64,000 bases of DNA, from contig NZ_CAJZAG010000001.1 in NCBI RefSeq assembly GCF_914271485.1, forward strand, positions 62,001 through 126,000, given 5' to 3'. The stretch is from Cupriavidus pampae (GTDB lineage: Bacteria; Pseudomonadota; Gammaproteobacteria; Burkholderiales; Burkholderiaceae). Shown in pieces: positions 26,037-34,422 of this stretch (position 1 is its first letter; every line of letters begins with the position of its first letter). Under the pieces are notes generated by a model. That model was not told where the DNA came from. It made no database searches and was given only the letters and a program-made list of their open reading frames with translations. Both the position numbers and the translations under genes were made by a program.

Positions 26037-27554
26037 TCAAACGTCGCCAGTCTGGCGACGTTCGTTGCCCATCGCCAGGTAGTACGCGCGCTTGGCCTCG
26101 TACATGCGCGCGTCGGCGATCTTGCAGGTGTCCGTCAGGCGTTCGCCCTGCACGCAGGTGGCGGCACCGATCGAGAACGATAGACGCACACCCGGGTAGA
26201 AGCTGTTGTTGAGCTCGATGACCTGCTCGATCTGCTCGACCACCGTCGCGGCCCCGCGCTCGTCGCGGCCGGGCAGCAGCACCATGAACTCGTCGCCGCC
26301 CGTGCGCGCGACGCACGCCTGTTCGCCGACCGCCTTCTTCAGTACCTCGCCCGTGCGGCGCAGCAGCGCGTCGCCGTCGCTGTGGCCGAACTGGTCGTTC
26401 ACGACCTTGAGTCCGTTGAGATCCAATGCGATCACGCTGACCGGCCACGGTCCTTTGCGGCCGAGTCGCGCGAGCTCATCCTCGTAGTACGCGCGGTTGA
26501 ACAGCTTGGTCAGCACATCGTGCTTGCCGAGGAACTCGACGTAGGCTTCGGCCTTTTTGCGCGCGGTGATATCGGTCAGCGAGACCAGCACCTGATCCCA
26601 GTCCGCTTCGTGACCCGGGAACACCGACCATTGCATGAACACATCGACGGCGCGGCCATCGAGCGCGTAGTTGATGACCTCGCGCTGCTGCCACAGCTTC
26701 TCGTGCCAGAGGTCGACGAGCTGTTCGGCAAAGTGGATGCGCATGTCGTCGCGAAACACATCGCCGAGCCGCGAGAGCAGGATCTCCTTGCTCGGCGCGC
26801 TGAACAGCGACAGCGTTTGCTGATTGACGTCGAGCACGCGGATTTCCTGCATGCAGCGCGTGACGAAGTCCGGATGCACGTTGAGGAACGTGCGGAAGTC
26901 CGTGATGCCCGCCGAGCGTACCTCGTCGAGCAGCATCTTGACCGCGCTGAAATCCTCCACCCATAGCGACACTGGCGAATGCTCGAACAGGCCGACCGCA
27001 TACTGCTGGCTGCGGCGCAGGTCGCGCTCGGTGCGCACGCGTACCGTGATGTCCTCGATGGACAGCAGCACACGCGACCAGTCGGACTCGTGGCCGGGCA
27101 ACACGCTGGCCTCGAGTCGAATGTCGAGCCGCTCGCCATCGAGCGTGTAGTTCACGGTCTGGCTCGAGAAATGATTGCCACCGTCCCAGAGCTGGCCCAG
27201 TTCCTCGACGTGCTGATCGAACATGTCGTCACGGAATACCGCGTCGAGATTGGCGACGAGGTCGTCGAAGTCTGCCGCGCGGAACAGCTTGAGCGTGCGG
27301 CGGTTGACCGCAGTTACGCGGATCAGTGCCGAGCAACGCGCCACTTCCACGGGATTGGCGCGCAGGTAGCCGCGCAGGTCGGTCACGCCGTCGGCGCGCA
27401 GCGCCTCGAATGCCTGGCGCACGGCGCTGAAGTCCTCGAGCCACAGCGAGACCGGCGCGAGCTCGAACAGGCTCTCGTAGTCGTTATCGAAAATAACGTC
27501 GGTGGTGGCGTTGATGTTGTGGTCGAGCGGCGTGGCAGCGCGTTCGCTTTGCAA
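26037..27554 (-). CDS. Diguanylate cyclase with two tandem PAS-like domains
   Basis: A 505-residue cytoplasmic signalling protein. Residues about 28-185 and 187-345 are two copies of one sensory unit: LFELAPVSLWLEDFSAV and LFEHSPVSLWVEDFSAV open them, and LPGHESDWSRVLLSIEDIT and FPGHEADWDQVLVSLTDIT close them. The C-terminal GGDEF domain has the intact active-site motif ARTGGDEFMVLL and YYEDELARLGRKGPW upstream, so cyclic-di-GMP synthesis is expected. The inhibitory RxxD site before GGDEF is not present. Convergent with lpxO, 10 bases between stops. Confidence 0.9.
   Translation of the reverse strand: MQSERAATPLDHNINATTDVIFDNDYESLFELAPVSLWLEDFSAVRQAFEALRADGVTDLRGYLRANPVEVARCSALIRVTAVNRRTLKLFRAADFDDLVANLDAVFRDDMFDQHVEELGQLWDGGNHFSSQTVNYTLDGERLDIRLEASVLPGHESDWSRVLLSIEDITVRVRTERDLRRSQQYAVGLFEHSPVSLWVEDFSAVKMLLDEVRSAGITDFRTFLNVHPDFVTRCMQEIRVLDVNQQTLSLFSAPSKEILLSRLGDVFRDDMRIHFAEQLVDLWHEKLWQQREVINYALDGRAVDVFMQWSVFPGHEADWDQVLVSLTDITARKKAEAYVEFLGKHDVLTKLFNRAYYEDELARLGRKGPWPVSVIALDLNGLKVVNDQFGHSDGDALLRRTGEVLKKAVGEQACVARTGGDEFMVLLPGRDERGAATVVEQIEQVIELNNSFYPGVRLSFSIGAATCVQGERLTDTCKIADARMYEAKRAYYLAMGNERRQTGDV
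26040..26062. terminator. Hairpin at the lpxO/GGDEF convergence
   Basis: A 10-bp perfect stem AACGTCGCCA/TGGCGACGTT with a 3-base loop lies 14 bases past the lpxO stop and inside the last codons of the diguanylate cyclase gene. On the plus strand only a short T pair follows, so it is a weak shared terminator at best. Confidence 0.4.
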
Positions 27555-27677
27555 ATCTGTTCTCCCGGAATCCGCTGCGGCGGTCAGTCTGATCTAGCGC
27601 ACTAGGATAGGCGAGCGCGCCACGCTTTGGGGAGAAAACTTGCAAGATCGATGCCTGCTTCCAACACTTCCGGACGC

Positions 27678-29144
27678 TTATCTCGCGTGTTGCCGGACAA
27701 TTCCCGCGAGCGTGTCAAGCGCGCGTTCGATATCGTCGGAACGCGGGGCGCCGCAGTTCACGCGCAGATAGCGGTCGTAACGCGTGGAGTTCGAGAACAT
27801 CGCACCCGGCAGCACGCGAATACCCTGCTGCAGCGCCTGATCGGCGACGCGCGCGGAGACCGGCGTTTGCGATGTTTCGCTCTCGCTCTCGGGCAATTCG
27901 ATCCACAAGTGCATGCCGCCGCGTGGCAACGTCAGCCGTGTGCCCTCCGGAAACGTGCGCGCGATCCTGCCGGCCACCCATTCCCGTTGCGCGCGCAATT
28001 GCACGCGCAGGCGGCGCAGATGGCGTTCGAACGCGCCATCGTGCATGAAGTCGGCGGCGATGATCTGCGGCAGCAATTCGTTGGGCCGCGACATGTTGAT
28101 CTTGAGCATTTCCACGCGCGCCTGCCACTTGCCCGCGGCCATCCAGCCGAGCCTCAGGCCCGGCGCCAGCACCTTGTTCAGCGACGCGCAGTAGATCACG
28201 TTGCCGGTGGTATCCCACGCCTTGGCGGCCGCGAGCGGCACCTCGTCGTCGGCGGTGGCGGAGAAGCAGTCGTCCTCGATCAGAGGCAGCGCACGGTCAT
28301 CGCACCACGCCACGAGTCGCGCCTTGTTGGCGTCGGGCATGATGCAGCCGAGCGGGTTCTGCAGATTGGGCACCACCACCACGGCCTTGATATCGTCGTG
28401 CGTGCGCGCGGCGAGTTCGAGCGCTTCCAGCGAGATGCCGGTCTGCGAACTGCAAGGAATTTCCACCGCGCGCAGGCCCAGGCTTTCCAGTGTCTGCAGC
28501 AGGCCGTAATACGTCGGCGATTCCACCGCGACCGCATCGCCCGGTGCGGTGACCGCGCGCAATGCGATATGCAGGGCCTCGGTGCAGCCATAGGTGATGG
28601 CAATATCCTCCGGCGCGACGCGAATGCGCGCGCGCATCGCATGGCGCGCCACGGCCACGCGGAAGGGCGCATGACCGTCGGCCTGTACCACGTGACCGTA
28701 CACGTCCGGATACCGGCGCAGCGCGCGCGCGGCGGCCGTGCGCAACGCATCGTTGGGATACAGCGCGGGCGCGCAGAACGCGCCGCCGAAGTCCATGCGG
28801 ATCTCGTGACGCTGCCAGCTGGCCATGATCGACGAGATGCGCGCGTGAATGCCTTCGAACTGACCCGCCAGTTGATCCGCGTCCGGCAGCGTGAGATCGG
28901 GCTCGGCCAGCGGCCGCAAGGCCGGGCGCGCGGGCGCGCACACGAAGTAGCCGGAGCGCGGACGAGCTTCCAGCAGGCCCGCGGCCTCGAGCTCGCGGCA
29001 CGCCTGCAGCGCGGTGGAGAGGCTTACCTCGTGCAGGCCCATCAGCGTGCGTACGGAGGGCATGCGATCTCCAGGCGCTAGCGTGCCGGCCGTGATGGCC
29101 TGACGGTAGCGGGCGGCGAGTTGCTGGTAGAGCGGAGCGGTCAT
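27678..29144 (-). CDS. MocR-type regulator (GntR HTH plus aminotransferase fold)
   Basis: A 488-residue fusion. Residues 1-75 form a GntR winged helix (LAPGDRMPSVRTLMGLHEVSLSTALQACRELEAAGLLE, in part). The rest is a fold-type I aminotransferase domain with TYGCTEALHIAL, NLQNPLG, LIEDDCFS and the PLP-lysine motif SLNKVLAPGLRLGW. It senses a PLP-linked or amino compound and controls neighbours. Divergent from the DUF2917 gene, with a symmetrical site between them. The ligand is not evident. Confidence 0.9.
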   Translation of the reverse strand: MTAPLYQQLAARYRQAITAGTLAPGDRMPSVRTLMGLHEVSLSTALQACRELEAAGLLEARPRSGYFVCAPARPALRPLAEPDLTLPDADQLAGQFEGIHARISSIMASWQRHEIRMDFGGAFCAPALYPNDALRTAAARALRRYPDVYGHVVQADGHAPFRVAVARHAMRARIRVAPEDIAITYGCTEALHIALRAVTAPGDAVAVESPTYYGLLQTLESLGLRAVEIPCSSQTGISLEALELAARTHDDIKAVVVVPNLQNPLGCIMPDANKARLVAWCDDRALPLIEDDCFSATADDEVPLAAAKAWDTTGNVIYCASLNKVLAPGLRLGWMAAGKWQARVEMLKINMSRPNELLPQIIAADFMHDGAFERHLRRLRVQLRAQREWVAGRIARTFPEGTRLTLPRGGMHLWIELPESESETSQTPVSARVADQALQQGIRVLPGAMFSNSTRYDRYLRVNCGAPRSDDIERALDTLAGIVRQHAR

Positions 29145-29180
29145 GCTCGGGATGATCGGCGAAGGCGTCCGGCAGGAACA

Positions 29181-29205
29181 GATACAGATATGGCTTCACT
29201 GTATC
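29181..29205. promoter_or_regulatory. Candidate MocR operator
   Basis: Perfect inverted repeat GATACAG-N11-CTGTATC in the 176-base gap between the MocR gene and the DUF2917 gene, 37 bases from the MocR start. A further ACAG half precedes it (29178). The TACAG core also occurs in front of the second MocR gene at 45.6 kb. Confidence 0.5.
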
Positions 29206-29320
29206 GCAACAGAGAGGAATTTTCTGATCTGTTTCGGTTCAGTCCGTACGGCGTTGTGCCTGTTTCGCGGGCAGACGCGTCGGTACGCTGAGGTCCATGC
29301 ATTCCACATTGGAGACCGCC

Positions 29321-29731
29321 ATGGATCGGCACCCAAACACTTCCACGCAATCGATCGAGCTGGCCGCGGGCCACGTGCTGCGTACTTATCTTTCGCGCGG
29401 CGCAGTGCTACACGTGGCGGCCGGACGCGTCACCCTGGCCGGGGCGCCGGCATGGTTGAGCGGGACCCTGGTGCGGGCGCATCTGCGATTGGCGGAGGGC
29501 GCGACCGAGGTCGCCGCGGATGGCGGCTGGGTCACGATCGCGGCCGTGGGGCCGGCCTCGGTGCGATTGATTCGTCCGGCACCGCATCCGTGGTGGAGCT
29601 GGCTGATAAAATCGCGCCTTGGCCGTTCTGGACTCCTGCCGGGTAACTCCTGGCCACCAGACACACAGGCCGAAGTTTCATCAGGTCCCCATGCTACGAC
29701 TCAGCGAATTAAAACTCCCGCTCGACCATGA
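29321..29731 (+). CDS. DUF2917 family protein
   Basis: A 136-residue protein. The region SIELAAGHVLRTYLSRGAVLHVAAGRVTLAGAPAWL (in part) is the DUF2917 domain, a small cupin-like beta fold of unknown function. GGAG lies 6 bases before the chosen ATG; an in-frame ATG 24 bases upstream is less well supported. The last 41 bases overlap the next gene in another frame, and the final 30 residues are low-complexity, so the true protein may once have been shorter. Divergent from a MocR gene, which may regulate it. Confidence 0.7.
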   Translation: MDRHPNTSTQSIELAAGHVLRTYLSRGAVLHVAAGRVTLAGAPAWLSGTLVRAHLRLAEGATEVAADGGWVTIAAVGPASVRLIRPAPHPWWSWLIKSRLGRSGLLPGNSWPPDTQAEVSSGPHATTQRIKTPARP

Positions 29732-31310
29732 CGAGGGCGCGCTCGACGCCGCCGTGCGCGCCGCGCTCGCGCAGATCGGCGTCAGGCACGACGGTCTCGT
29801 CGGATTCACCGTGTTTCGCCGCGCGCACGATGCGCGCAAGCGTTCCGATATCAAGCTCACCTACATCATCGATATCGAGGTGGCGGACGAGGCCGCCGCG
29901 GTACGCCGCATGGCCGGCAAGCCGAACTGGAGCATCACGCCCGACATGACCTACCGCTTCGTGACGCAGGCGCCCGCGGGGGGCACCGCATCGCGACCGG
30001 TGGTGATCGGGCTGGGGCCGTGCGGACTGCTGGCGGGGCTGATCCTCGCGCAGATGGGGTTCCGGCCGATCATTCTCGAGCGCGGCAAGGAAGTGCGCGA
30101 GCGCACCAAGGACACGTTCGGGCTGTGGCGCAAGAATGTGCTGAACCCCGAGTCGAACGTGCAGTTCGGCGAAGGCGGCGCGGGCACATTCTCCGACGGC
30201 AAGCTGTACAGCCAGATCAAGGATCCGAAGCACCTGGGCCGCAAGGTGCTCGAGGAGTTCGTGCGCGCGGGCGCGCCCGAGGACATCCTGTACAAGGCGC
30301 GGCCGCATATCGGCACGTTCCGTCTGGTCAGCATGGTCGAGAAGATGCGCGCGGAGATGCTCGAGCTGGGCGCCGAGATTCGCTTCGAGACGCGCGTCGA
30401 GGACTTCGATATCGACAACGGCAAACTGCGCGGACTCAAGCTGTCCAGCGGCGATTACCTGCCGTGCGAGCACGTGGTGCTGGCTGTGGGCCATAGCGCG
30501 CGCGATACGTTCGAGGTGCTGCACGAGCGTGGCGTGTTCATGGAGGCCAAGCCGTTCTCGCTCGGCTTCCGCATCGAACACCCGCAGGGCATGATCAACC
30601 GCAGCCGCTTTGGCAAGTTCGCGGGCAACAAGCTGCTCGGCGCGGCCGACTACAAGGTCGTGCATCACTGCAGCAACGGCCGCGCGGTCTACAGCTTCTG
30701 CATGTGCCCGGGTGGCACCGTGGTGGCGGCGGCATCGGAGCCGGGGCGTCTGGTGACCAATGGCATGAGCCAGTATTACCGTGCCGAGCGCAACGCCAAC
30801 GCGGGCATCGTGGTGGGCATTACGCCAGAGCGCGATTTTCCGGGCGGCCCGCTGGCGGGCATCGCGTTCCAGCGCAAGTGGGAAGAGCGTGCGTTCGAGC
30901 TGGGTGGCAGCGACTATCGCGCGCCGGCGCAGCTGGTGGGCGACTTCCTCGCGCGGCAGCCGTCGACATCGCTGGGCTCGGTGGAACCGTCGTACAAACC
31001 CGGCGTGACGCCGACCGACCTCAGCACGGCGCTGCCCGATTACGTGATCGACGCGATTCGCGAGGCGCTGCCCGAGATCGACAAGAAGGTCGCTGGCTTT
31101 GCCATGCACGATGCGGTGCTGACTGGCGTAGAGACGCGCACGTCGTCGCCACTGCGGATTCGCCGCGACGACAGCTATCAGAGCATCAACGTGAAGGGCC
31201 TGTATCCGGCCGGCGAAGGTGCCGGCTATGCGGGCGGCATCTACTCCGCGGCGATCGATGGCATCGAGGTGGCGGAAGCGGTGGCGCTGGCGATTGCCAA
31301 CGGCACGTAA
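29691..31310 (+). CDS. FAD-dependent dehydrogenase (COG2509 type)
   Basis: A 539-residue flavoprotein of the uncharacterised FAD-dependent dehydrogenase family. An N-terminal alpha/beta domain of about 90 residues (LRLSELKLPLDHDEGALDAA, RRAHDARKRSDIKLTYIIDI) precedes the FAD motif VVIGLGPCGLLAGLILAQMGFRPIILERG (in part). Later come NVQFGEGGAGTFSDGKLYSQI (in part) and the C-terminal flavin contact LYPAGEGAGYAGGIYSAAIDG (in part), all typical. The substrate is unknown. The ATG at 29691 begins the family domain. A TAAAAT box lies about 85 bases upstream, inside the DUF2917 gene. Confidence 0.9.
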   Translation: MLRLSELKLPLDHDEGALDAAVRAALAQIGVRHDGLVGFTVFRRAHDARKRSDIKLTYIIDIEVADEAAAVRRMAGKPNWSITPDMTYRFVTQAPAGGTASRPVVIGLGPCGLLAGLILAQMGFRPIILERGKEVRERTKDTFGLWRKNVLNPESNVQFGEGGAGTFSDGKLYSQIKDPKHLGRKVLEEFVRAGAPEDILYKARPHIGTFRLVSMVEKMRAEMLELGAEIRFETRVEDFDIDNGKLRGLKLSSGDYLPCEHVVLAVGHSARDTFEVLHERGVFMEAKPFSLGFRIEHPQGMINRSRFGKFAGNKLLGAADYKVVHHCSNGRAVYSFCMCPGGTVVAAASEPGRLVTNGMSQYYRAERNANAGIVVGITPERDFPGGPLAGIAFQRKWEERAFELGGSDYRAPAQLVGDFLARQPSTSLGSVEPSYKPGVTPTDLSTALPDYVIDAIREALPEIDKKVAGFAMHDAVLTGVETRTSSPLRIRRDDSYQSINVKGLYPAGEGAGYAGGIYSAAIDGIEVAEAVALAIANGT

Positions 31311-31319
31311 TGCATCGCT

Positions 31320-32591
31320 TCAGGTATTGAGGTAGTCCGCCGCGCCCATGCCGGCCACGCGGCCGCTGGCGAAGCAGGCCGTCAGCAGATAGCCGCCGGT
31401 CGGCGCTTCCCAGTCGAGCATTTCTCCGGCGCAGAACACGCCGGGCAATGCCGCCAGCATCAGGCGATCGTTCATCGCCTCCAGGCGCACGCCGCCGGCC
31501 GAGCTGATGACTTCATCAATCGGCCGCGCGCGTTCCAGTCGCAACGGCAACGCCTTGATGGCGGCTGCCAGCGCGGCGGGATCGTGCATCGCTTCCTTCG
31601 ACAATACTTCGCGCAGCAGGCCGGCCTTGACGCCGGTAATGCCGAGACGGCTTTGCAGATGGCTCGAGACCGAACGCGAGCCGCGCGGACGGCCGATCTC
31701 CTGCGCGACATACTCCGCCGAGCGTCCCGGCGCGAGGTCGAGTTCGACCATGACGTGACCCTCGGCTTCGATGCGATCGCGGATCGGCGCGGACAATGCG
31801 TACACGAGGCTGCCTTCGATGCCGAATTCGCTGATCACGAACTCGCCGACGCGCTGCAATGGCGTGCCATCGCCTGCCGTCAGCGACATCGTCACCGACT
31901 TCACCGGCTCGCCCGCATGCCGCGCGCGAAACACTTCGCTCCATGCAATCTCGAAGCCGCAGTTCGCGGGCCGCAGCGGTGCCACGTCGACGCCGTGTGT
32001 AGCAAGCATCGGCACCCATGCGCCATCGGAACCGAGACGCGCCCAACTGCCGCCACCGAGCGCAAGCACCACCGCGCGTGCATGAACGGTGGTTTCACCC
32101 GCGGCGGTGGCAAAGCGCAGCGCGTGCAGTCCATTGTCAGCGGTATCGAAACCCAGCCAGCGGTGACGCATATGAAAGCGCACGCCGGACTCACGCAGCC
32201 GATGCAGCCATGCACGCAGCAGTGGCGCGGCTTTCATGTCGGTAGGAAAGACGCGGCCCGAGCTGCCGACGAACGTGTCGATGCCATGCGCGTGCACCCA
32301 CTCGCGCAACGACTGTGCGCCGAACGTGGCGAGCCACGGCGCGATGCTGTCGGCGCGGCTGCCATAGCGGCCCAGGAACGCTTCCGCGGCTTCCGCATGG
32401 GTGAGGTTCATGCCGCCCTTGCCGGCCATCAGGAACTTGCGGCCGACCGACGGCATGGCGTCGTACACATCCACACGCAGGCCCTCTGCCGCCAGCATTT
32501 CGGCAGCCATCAAGCCGGCCGGGCCGCCACCGATCACGATGGCATCGGCGTGGTCATGATCGGGAAGGGTGTGAGGAGCGGCAAACGACAT
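31320..32591 (-). CDS. BaiN/HI0933-type flavoprotein (TIGR03862-like)
   Basis: A 423-residue NAD(P)/FAD-dependent oxidoreductase. The dinucleotide fold is IVIGGGPAGLMAAEMLAAEGLRVDVYD (in part) at residues 19-45, then SVGRKFLMAGKGGMNLTH, the hallmark of the HI0933/BaiN family, and the C-terminal VFCAGEMLDWEAPTGGYLLTACFASGRVAG (in part). The substrate is unknown. It converges on the COG2509 flavoprotein gene, 9 bases between stops; this is a second, unrelated flavoprotein. Confidence 0.9.
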   Translation of the reverse strand: MSFAAPHTLPDHDHADAIVIGGGPAGLMAAEMLAAEGLRVDVYDAMPSVGRKFLMAGKGGMNLTHAEAAEAFLGRYGSRADSIAPWLATFGAQSLREWVHAHGIDTFVGSSGRVFPTDMKAAPLLRAWLHRLRESGVRFHMRHRWLGFDTADNGLHALRFATAAGETTVHARAVVLALGGGSWARLGSDGAWVPMLATHGVDVAPLRPANCGFEIAWSEVFRARHAGEPVKSVTMSLTAGDGTPLQRVGEFVISEFGIEGSLVYALSAPIRDRIEAEGHVMVELDLAPGRSAEYVAQEIGRPRGSRSVSSHLQSRLGITGVKAGLLREVLSKEAMHDPAALAAAIKALPLRLERARPIDEVISSAGGVRLEAMNDRLMLAALPGVFCAGEMLDWEAPTGGYLLTACFASGRVAGMGAADYLNT

Positions 32592-32667
32592 GGAGGGCTG
32601 CGTGATTTGAGGGCCGCCCGATTATAGGCGTTGGTCAGTAGAATGGCGTTTTGTCGTGCTGCTCACC

Positions 32668-33252
32668 ATGTCCTCACAAGCCTCAAACCCGTCAGATGCA
32701 CAACGCGATGCCCAGCTCATCGAGGCCACGCGCCACTGGCTCACGCGCGCGGTCATCGGTCTGAACCTGTGTCCGTTCGCCAAGAGCGTGCACGTCAAGG
32801 ATCAGGTGCGCTACGTGGTGAGCCGCGCCACCGATGAAGGCGCGTTGATCGACGACCTCGAGCGCGAACTGCGCTGGCTCGCGGAAGCCGATCCGGAGCA
32901 GACCGACACCACGCTGCTGATTCTGCCCGATGTGTTGCAGGACTTCCTCGCCTACAACGATTTCCTCTATCTGTCGGAGAGCCTGCTGCAAAGCCTGCGG
33001 CTCGACGGCGTGCTGCAGATTGCCAGCTTCCATCCGCAATACCAGTTCGAAGGCACCGAGCCCGACGATATCGAGAACTTCACCAACCGCTCACCGTGGC
33101 CGATCCTGCATCTGCTGCGCGAGGACAGTATCGAGCGCGCCGTGGAAGCTTTTCCGGATGCGGCGGATATCTACGAGCGCAACGAGGCCACCATGCGGAA
33201 GCTCGGCCTGGAAGGCTGGCGCAAGTGGATGGCCGGTGACGATCAGACCTGA
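32668..33252 (+). CDS. DUF1415 family protein
   Basis: A 194-residue soluble protein of the DUF1415 family (unknown function). Family features are TRHWLTRAVIGLNLCPFAKSV near residues 24-44, TLLILPDVLQDFLAYNDFL, and IASFHPQYQFEGTEPDDIENFTNRSPWPILHLLRE (in part). No signal peptide. The ATG at 32668 is chosen; an in-frame GTG 12 bases upstream is possible, and no strong ribosome site is present for either. Divergent from the BaiN-type gene with 76 bases between starts. Confidence 0.85.
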   Translation: MSSQASNPSDAQRDAQLIEATRHWLTRAVIGLNLCPFAKSVHVKDQVRYVVSRATDEGALIDDLERELRWLAEADPEQTDTTLLILPDVLQDFLAYNDFLYLSESLLQSLRLDGVLQIASFHPQYQFEGTEPDDIENFTNRSPWPILHLLREDSIERAVEAFPDAADIYERNEATMRKLGLEGWRKWMAGDDQT

Positions 33253-33268
33253 CGATCAGCGCTGAAAT

Positions 33269-34162
33269 TCAGACCTGAGGCGCGGTAAAGAAGCGCTCGC
33301 GCATTTCCTGCAGGCCGAGCGTGTCCAGCACGTTCTCGAGCCGCTCGGCAGGGCGGCGGCGCGGCAGATCCTTGTATTGCGCGATGATCAACTCGTTCTT
33401 CATCGAGTGCTCCCAGCCCACAAGCTCGGTCACGCTGACCTGATAGCCGTGCGCTTCCAATTGCAGGCAGCGCAGCACGTTGGTCACCTGACTGCCGAAC
33501 TCGCGCGTATGGATCGGATGCCGCCAGATTTCCGTAAGCGGATTGCCGGCCAGCTGCACGCCCTTGTTCTTGCGCAGCACCGCGGCCACTTCGGCCTGGC
33601 AGCAAGGGACCAGCACGATATGCCGCGCCTGCTTGGCGAGCGCGAAGCGAATCGCATCGTCAGTGGCCGTATTGCACGCGTGCAGCGCGGTGACGACATC
33701 CACCGTCTCCGGCAGCGCGGGTGAGGTGATGGAATCCGCTACCGACAGGTTGAGGAATGACATTCCGCCGAACCCGAGTCGCTGCGCGAGTTCCTGCGAT
33801 GTGGCGACGAGTTCCTCACGCGTCTCGATACCGAAGATATGCGAGTCGTCCTGCAACGCCTTGAAGAACAGGTCGTAGAGGATAAAGCCCAGATACGACT
33901 TGCCGGCGCCGTGATCGACCAGCGACAGGCTGCCGCGCGCGTCCTTGACGTCCTGCAGCAGCGGCTCGATGAACTGGAACAGGTGATAGACCTGCTTGAG
34001 CTTGCGGCGGCTGTCCTGGTTCATCTTGCCGTCGCGCGTCAGGATGTGCAGCGCCTTGAGCAGCTCGAGGGACTGGCCCGGACGGATATCGTTGGGATCC
34101 GTCTGCGCGGAGGCGGCAGATGCGGTAGTGGTTTTGGCGGGCTTGGGGGATTTGGCTGGCAT
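33269..34162 (-). CDS. SAM-dependent methyltransferase (Methyltransf_32-like)
   Basis: A 297-residue class I methyltransferase-like protein. The SAM motif I appears as LSLVDHGAGKSYLGFILYDLF (in part), later VDVVTALHACNTATDDAIRFAL (in part) and IVLVPCCQAEVA, the H-A-C and PCC motifs of the METTL25/Methyltransf_32 group, whose members modify RNA or remain undefined. A Lys/Thr/Ala-rich disordered N-terminus (25 residues) precedes the core. The start MPAKSPK is preferred; in-frame ATGs farther upstream exist and none has a strong ribosome site. Confidence 0.8.
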   Translation of the reverse strand: MPAKSPKPAKTTTASAASAQTDPNDIRPGQSLELLKALHILTRDGKMNQDSRRKLKQVYHLFQFIEPLLQDVKDARGSLSLVDHGAGKSYLGFILYDLFFKALQDDSHIFGIETREELVATSQELAQRLGFGGMSFLNLSVADSITSPALPETVDVVTALHACNTATDDAIRFALAKQARHIVLVPCCQAEVAAVLRKNKGVQLAGNPLTEIWRHPIHTREFGSQVTNVLRCLQLEAHGYQVSVTELVGWEHSMKNELIIAQYKDLPRRRPAERLENVLDTLGLQEMRERFFTAPQV

Positions 34163-34284
34163 GGCGAGGCGGGAAAGCAAGGCCGACAGTTTACCGAACT
34201 CCCGTCCTGCGGGCTGGCTTCCCATGCAACCCCGATCATATGTGCGCAATAGTGCATTTAAATGTAAATCCCCACTTTGTAGGC

Positions 34285-34311
34285 TCAAGTTCACCTGACG
34301 CGCGCCGTTGT
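34285..34311 (+). promoter_or_regulatory. Sigma28 (FliA)-type promoter for the FapA-like gene
   Basis: TCAAGTTC (34285-34292), an 11-base spacer and GCCGTTGT (34304-34311) match the flagellar consensus TAAAGTTT-N11-GCCGATAA. Transcription would start near 34320, about 100 bases before the ATG. Confidence 0.6.
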
Positions 34312-34422
34312 TCAAAGATCGAAGACAACTATTAGCCCGCGACAAGGTGGATCCCAGCGGAAGGGTCATGGGCCGACAGGCCGCACCGTCGCAGGCATGG
34401 CCGGAAAGAGAAGCGGGGACAC

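Noticed and set aside
26040..26062. 10-bp-stem hairpin as an attachment site or strong terminator
   Set aside because: It is inside the coding end of the diguanylate cyclase gene, no second copy exists, and the T-run is too short for a confident terminator.
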